From the NCBI GenBank assembly GCA_021736745.1, contig JAIPFG010000111.1, positions 1 through 8,929 of the forward strand: DNA of 8,929 bases. Direction: 5' to 3'. The translations under genes were made by a program, and so were the position numbers. This DNA is from Pseudomonadales bacterium. GTDB taxonomy: Bacteria > Pseudomonadota > Gammaproteobacteria > Pseudomonadales > IMCC2047. Under the pieces are notes generated by a model. It made no database searches and was not told the DNA's origin. It was given only the letters and a program-made list of their open reading frames with translations. Shown here piece after piece: positions 6,483 through 8,929 of this stretch (positions within the stretch are counted from its first letter, which is position 1; each line of letters begins with the position of its first letter).

Positions 6483-6935
6483 CTAGTTGTTTTCTAAAGA
6501 ATCTTCTTCCGCTTCTGCGGCGTCATCAGACTCTTCTTCCGAGGAATCTGATGATTCCTCGGAATTATCTTCGACAACTCGAGACCTAGGTCTGGTGTCA
6601 GAACGGTCTTCACGGCTTTCGCCGGCTTTAATTGGTGAGATGCCGGTAACGGCTTCTTTACAGGTAATCACCAGATTACGAATCACCGCATCGTTAAACC
6701 TGAATGAATAGTTTAATTCGTTCAGTGCTTCGGTGTCGCATTCGATATTCATGAGCACATAATGTGCTTTATGAATTTTATTGATGGGGTATGCAAGCTG
6801 TCTTCGCCCCCAGTCTTCCAGGCGGTGAACTTGCCCACCACTGTCCTTGACGATAGTGGTGTAACGGTCAATCATGGCCGACACCTGATCACTTTGGTCA
6901 GGGTGCACGAGAAATACTACTTCGTAGTGTCGCAT
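6483..6935 (-). CDS. rpsF: 30S ribosomal protein S6, with acidic C-terminal tail
   Basis: S6 of the small subunit pairs with S18 on the central domain of 16S rRNA. Seen: the S6 ferredoxin-like fold at 1-95 (MRHYEVVFLVHPDQ, then DWGRRQLAYPINKIHKAHYVL at 41-61, and RFNDAVIRNLV at 79-89). A long hydrophilic tail follows and makes the protein 150 residues, against about 130 for the Escherichia coli form. Residues 122-150 are almost entirely Ser, Glu, Asp and Ala and end LENN. In enterobacteria the S6 C-terminus is lengthened with glutamates by RimK; whether that happens here is unknown. The ATG at 6935 has AAGGAG five bases upstream. That site lies inside the 3' arm of a leader stem, so translation should be controllable. 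It is the first gene of the rpsF-rpsR-DUF2232-rplI cluster. Confidence 0.97.
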   Translation of the reverse strand: MRHYEVVFLVHPDQSDQVSAMIDRYTTIVKDSGGQVHRLEDWGRRQLAYPINKIHKAHYVLMNIECDTEALNELNYSFRFNDAVIRNLVITCKEAVTGISPIKAGESREDRSDTRPRSRVVEDNSEESSDSSEEESDDAAEAEEDSLENN

Positions 6936-6940
6936 TGTCT

Positions 6941-6990
6941 CTCCTTACGGATTAGGCAGCCTCCTAACAGAGTATTAGTGAGGCAAGGAG
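6941..6990 (-). promoter_or_regulatory. S6:S18 autoregulatory mRNA leader upstream of rpsF
   Basis: Read on the minus strand, CTCCTT (6990-6985) pairs with AAGGAG (6946-6941), the ribosome binding site of rpsF. Inside this lies a second hairpin: GCCTC-A-CTAA (6984-6975) pairs with TTAG-GAGGC (6967-6959), with one bulged A and a 7-base loop. Between the inner stem and the outer 3' arm stands an unpaired CCG (6950-6948). This layout, an outer stem masking the start and a CCG in the joining bulge, matches the known S6:S18 leader motif. There the CCG imitates the 16S site for the S6:S18 pair, and binding shuts off rpsF and rpsR translation. The pairing is seen; regulation is inferred from the family. 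Confidence 0.8.
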
Positions 6991-7019
6991 TTAATAGGGT
7001 ATATTTTTTAGAACGGCGC

Positions 7020-7048
7020 ATTCTAGACAACCCGGCGGAGAGATGCAA
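7020..7048 (-). promoter_or_regulatory. Promoter of the rpsF operon (sigma70 type)
   Basis: On the minus strand TTGCAT (7048-7043) and TAGAAT (7025-7020) are separated by exactly 17 bases. The -10 matches five of six consensus bases and the -35 three of six. The predicted start near 7013 would give a leader of about 77 bases containing the complete S6:S18 element, which supports the placement. Confidence 0.55.
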
Positions 7049-7079
7049 GCGCTTGAAACAATTTATCTTTAGCGCTTGC
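7045..7079. repeat. GC-rich inverted repeat over the rpsF -35 region
   Basis: GCAAGCGCT (7045-7053) and AGCGCTTGC (7071-7079) are exact reverse complements with 17 bases between them. The first copy is itself part of the perfect 10-base palindrome CAAGCGCTTG (7046-7055) and overlaps the -35 box. It could be a transcript hairpin behind rlmB, but no T-run follows on either strand, so an operator is at least as likely. The CG-centred half-site resembles LacI/GalR-family sites in general form. Confidence 0.45.
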
Positions 7080-7158
7080 GTTTGATATCCAGTCGGATCA
7101 TGTGCTACCGGCCTAGAATTTTTCAGGTTTGGTCAATGGGGCACGGCAGAGACTAATA

Positions 7159-7917
7159 TTATGGAATCATCCTTTGCCGCACCGCTTCGAATAAACAAAC
7201 TCCAGTAGCGACCGAGACATTGAGGCTGCTGACCTCTCCCGCCATGGGGATATAAACCAGTTCATCACAGGTCTCTCTCGTCAATCGACGCATCCCCTTA
7301 CCCTCCGAACCCATCACCAACACCCGTGGTCCGGTAAGGTCGGCACAATGCAGCAATTTGGCGCTTTCATCGACAGCGGCACCAGTTATCCATAAGCCAC
7401 GTCCCTGTAACCACTTTAATGTTCGAGCAAGGTTGGTGACGCGAATAAAAGGTAGCGTTTCCGCTGCACCAGAAGAAACCTTGCTGACGGTTGAAGTAAT
7501 GGGGGCGCTGTTATCTTTGGGAACGATAACGGCATTGACGCCCGCCGCGTCGGCGGTGCGTAGGCAGGCGCCTAAATTATGGGGGTCGGTAACGCCATCC
7601 AGCACTAACAATAATGGTACGACTTCGAGGTTATCCAACAGGTTCTCAAGGTCTACCTCGTCATATCCTTTGCGTGCGGAACATCGAGCAGCGACACCCT
7701 GATGGTTACCGGCAATGAGCGTATCCAATTCTTCACGTTCTAGCTGGTGCACCGCGACCTTTTTTTGATTCGCAATCTTTAATATCTGCCTGACGCGTGA
7801 ATTGAACTTATCATTTTGCACCCACAATTGTTCAATGCGTTCAGGGTTGCGTTGCAGCAATGTTTGAACCGCGTGAAAACCATAAACCAGACTGTCATTT
7901 TCTGTTTCGTTCGTCAT
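7159..7917 (-). CDS. rlmB: 23S rRNA (guanosine-2251-2'-O)-methyltransferase RlmB
   Basis: This is a SpoU/TrmH-class methyltransferase that uses S-adenosylmethionine to methylate the 2'-OH of G2251 in the peptidyl-transferase P-loop of 23S rRNA. Seen: 252 residues, near the usual length. An N-terminal substrate-binding domain lies at about 8-85 (VYGFHAVQTLLQRNPERI). The knotted SPOUT domain carries the three class motifs: DGVTDPHNLGACLRTADAAG (107-126, with N114 and R120), VMGSEGKGMR (201-210, with E205) and IPMAGEVSSLNVSVATG (223-239, which forms the knot and cofactor site). The ATG at 7917 gives MTNETENDSLVYG, with the YG-hAV block at the expected place. No clear Shine-Dalgarno sequence precedes it; the gene begins 18 bases after rnr and may depend on translational coupling. 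TrmH paralogues share these motifs, but the pairing with rnr makes RlmB the best call. Confidence 0.94.
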   Translation of the reverse strand: MTNETENDSLVYGFHAVQTLLQRNPERIEQLWVQNDKFNSRVRQILKIANQKKVAVHQLEREELDTLIAGNHQGVAARCSARKGYDEVDLENLLDNLEVVPLLLVLDGVTDPHNLGACLRTADAAGVNAVIVPKDNSAPITSTVSKVSSGAAETLPFIRVTNLARTLKWLQGRGLWITGAAVDESAKLLHCADLTGPRVLVMGSEGKGMRRLTRETCDELVYIPMAGEVSSLNVSVATGVCLFEAVRQRMIP

Positions 7918-7935
7918 ATATTTGTTGAGAGTCCG

Positions 7936-8929
7936 CTAATTATCTTTGCGCTTACGTTTAAAACCCTTGCCTTTAGCGGAGCGTTTACCCCCTTTCTTTG
8001 ATTTGCCGGAAGTTTTCTTCTCTTGAGGCAACAATTCAAAATCTATTTTGCGCTCGTCTAGATCGACACGCGCCACCCTGATTTCAATGCTATCACCTAA
8101 TCGATAACTGAAGTGTGTGCGTTCCCCGGTGAGCCGGTGTTTAGCCGCATCGAAATGGTAATAGTCATTATCAAGGGCGCTCACGTGTAGGAGGCCTTCA
8201 ACATAGATATCTTTCAATTCGATGAAAAGGCCAAAGGCCGTAACACCGCTGATGACGCCGGTAAAAGTATCGCCGACATGATCCAGCATATATTCGCATT
8301 TCAACCAGAGCACAACATCACGTACGGCTTCATCGGCACGTCGTTCGGTATGAGAACAATGTTCGCCGAGCTGTAGCATATCCTCGTGTTGATAGGGATA
8401 AATACGGACCCGTTGAATCCCTTTCGCGCCTGCTACCCGGCGGACATGGGAGGTGGTCTTTTTGCTACGGATGACTGACCGAATAGCACGATGTACCAGT
8501 AAATCAGGATAACGGCGTATAGGGGAGGTAAAGTGGGCATAAGATTCATAGGCCAAACCGAAATGGCCGACATTGTCGGGGCTGTAAACCGCCTGCATCA
8601 TGGAGCGTAGTAAGACCGTTTGAATCAAATGGGCATCAGGACGGTCAGCAATCTGGAGGATCAGTTGTTGATAATCTTTTGCGCTTGGTTTATCTGCCCC
8701 GCTTAAACTCAAACCCAATTCACCAATAAATTCCCGTAATTTAGCCAGCTTTTCAGCACTCGGTGTTTCATGTATACGGTAGAGCCCTGGCAATTGATGC
8801 TGTTTTAAAAAGTTCGCTGCGGCGACATTTGCACAGAGCATGCATTCTTCGATAAGTTTATGTGCCTCATTTCTTTGCACCGGGACAATACGTTCAATTT
8901 TGCGTCCTTCGCCAAAAATAATGCGCTCC
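7936..8929 (-). CDS. rnr: Ribonuclease R, C-terminal part (5' end outside window)
   Basis: RNase R is a processive 3'-to-5' exoribonuclease that degrades structured RNA and takes part in rRNA quality control and trans-translation. Seen: 330 codons, open to the window edge, beginning ERIIFGEGRKIERIVPVQRN. The frame has a GTG at 8880, but it is internal, because RNase R sequence continues before it. Counting from that GTG, the RNB domain includes RNEAHKLIEECMLCAN (3-18), the conserved AHFTSPIRRYPDLLVHRAIR (115-134) and HCSHTERRADEAVRD (174-188). An S1 RNA-binding domain covers about 203-283 (GVISGVTAFGLFIEL), and a lysine-rich tail covers 287-314. The catalytic aspartate cluster of the RNB domain lies upstream, outside the window. 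The basic tail is only about 28 residues, shorter than in Escherichia coli. The stop codon is TAG, 18 bases before rlmB. Confidence 0.96.
   Translation of the reverse strand, partial: ERIIFGEGRKIERIVPVQRNEAHKLIEECMLCANVAAANFLKQHQLPGLYRIHETPSAEKLAKLREFIGELGLSLSGADKPSAKDYQQLILQIADRPDAHLIQTVLLRSMMQAVYSPDNVGHFGLAYESYAHFTSPIRRYPDLLVHRAIRSVIRSKKTTSHVRRVAGAKGIQRVRIYPYQHEDMLQLGEHCSHTERRADEAVRDVVLWLKCEYMLDHVGDTFTGVISGVTAFGLFIELKDIYVEGLLHVSALDNDYYHFDAAKHRLTGERTHFSYRLGDSIEIRVARVDLDERKIDFELLPQEKKTSGKSKKGGKRSAKGKGFKRKRKDN

Noticed and set aside
7102..7136. TTGACC hexamer on the minus strand as a second -35 for rpsF
   Set aside because: No acceptable -10 hexamer lies 16-18 bases downstream.
6184..7158. 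Mobile element or horizontally acquired insert in the ribosomal cluster
   Set aside because: Gene order and spacing are those of the conserved locus; no transposase, terminal repeats or composition break were seen.
8878..8880. GTG as the start of a short separate gene instead of rnr
   Set aside because: The frame continues upstream with recognisable RNase R sequence, so this is an internal valine codon.

Overview
This window looks like a chromosomal housekeeping region from a gammaproteobacterium. The gene order rnr - rlmB - rpsF - rpsR - (DUF2232 membrane protein) - rplI - dnaB - alr, read on the minus strand, is the order I know from Pseudomonas and its relatives. The protein sequences, for example the RNase R core and the L9 and S18 proteins, are also of gammaproteobacterial type. 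The base composition looks moderate (by eye mid-to-high 40s percent GC, not computed). That would suit a marine Cellvibrionales-like relative better than a high-GC Pseudomonas, but the genus is only a guess.

Layout from left to right. Positions 2-895 (+) hold the 3' part of a choline/aminoglycoside-kinase-fold phosphotransferase whose start lies outside the window. It faces the rest of the region. Positions 935-1789 (-) encode an HDOD-domain protein. Positions 1900-2979 (-) encode alanine racemase and 3042-4418 (-) the replicative helicase DnaB. A 372-base gene-free stretch (4419-4790) carries several inverted repeats and probably the dnaB promoter. Then come rplI (4791-5237), the DUF2232 membrane protein (5299-6159), rpsR (6184-6411) and rpsF (6483-6935). 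The 223-base space upstream of rpsF holds a sigma70-type promoter candidate, a GC-rich dyad over its -35 box, and an RNA leader. The leader can fold as expected for the S6:S18 autoregulatory element. Further upstream are rlmB (7159-7917) and the C-terminal 330 codons of rnr (7936 to the window edge).

The genes fall into functional groups. rnr and rlmB act on RNA: structured-RNA decay and 23S rRNA 2'-O-methylation. rpsF, rpsR, the DUF2232 gene and rplI form the small ribosomal-protein operon, with S6 and S18 binding next to each other on the 30S platform. dnaB drives the replication fork, and alr supplies D-alanine for peptidoglycan. The HDOD gene and the kinase-like gene are lineage-specific neighbours of unknown role.

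No mobile element, CRISPR array, tRNA, rRNA or clearly new system was found. The points most worth checking are the S6:S18 leader, the dyad over the rpsF promoter, the cluster of dyads between rplI and dnaB, and the conserved but uncharacterised membrane protein inside the ribosomal operon.
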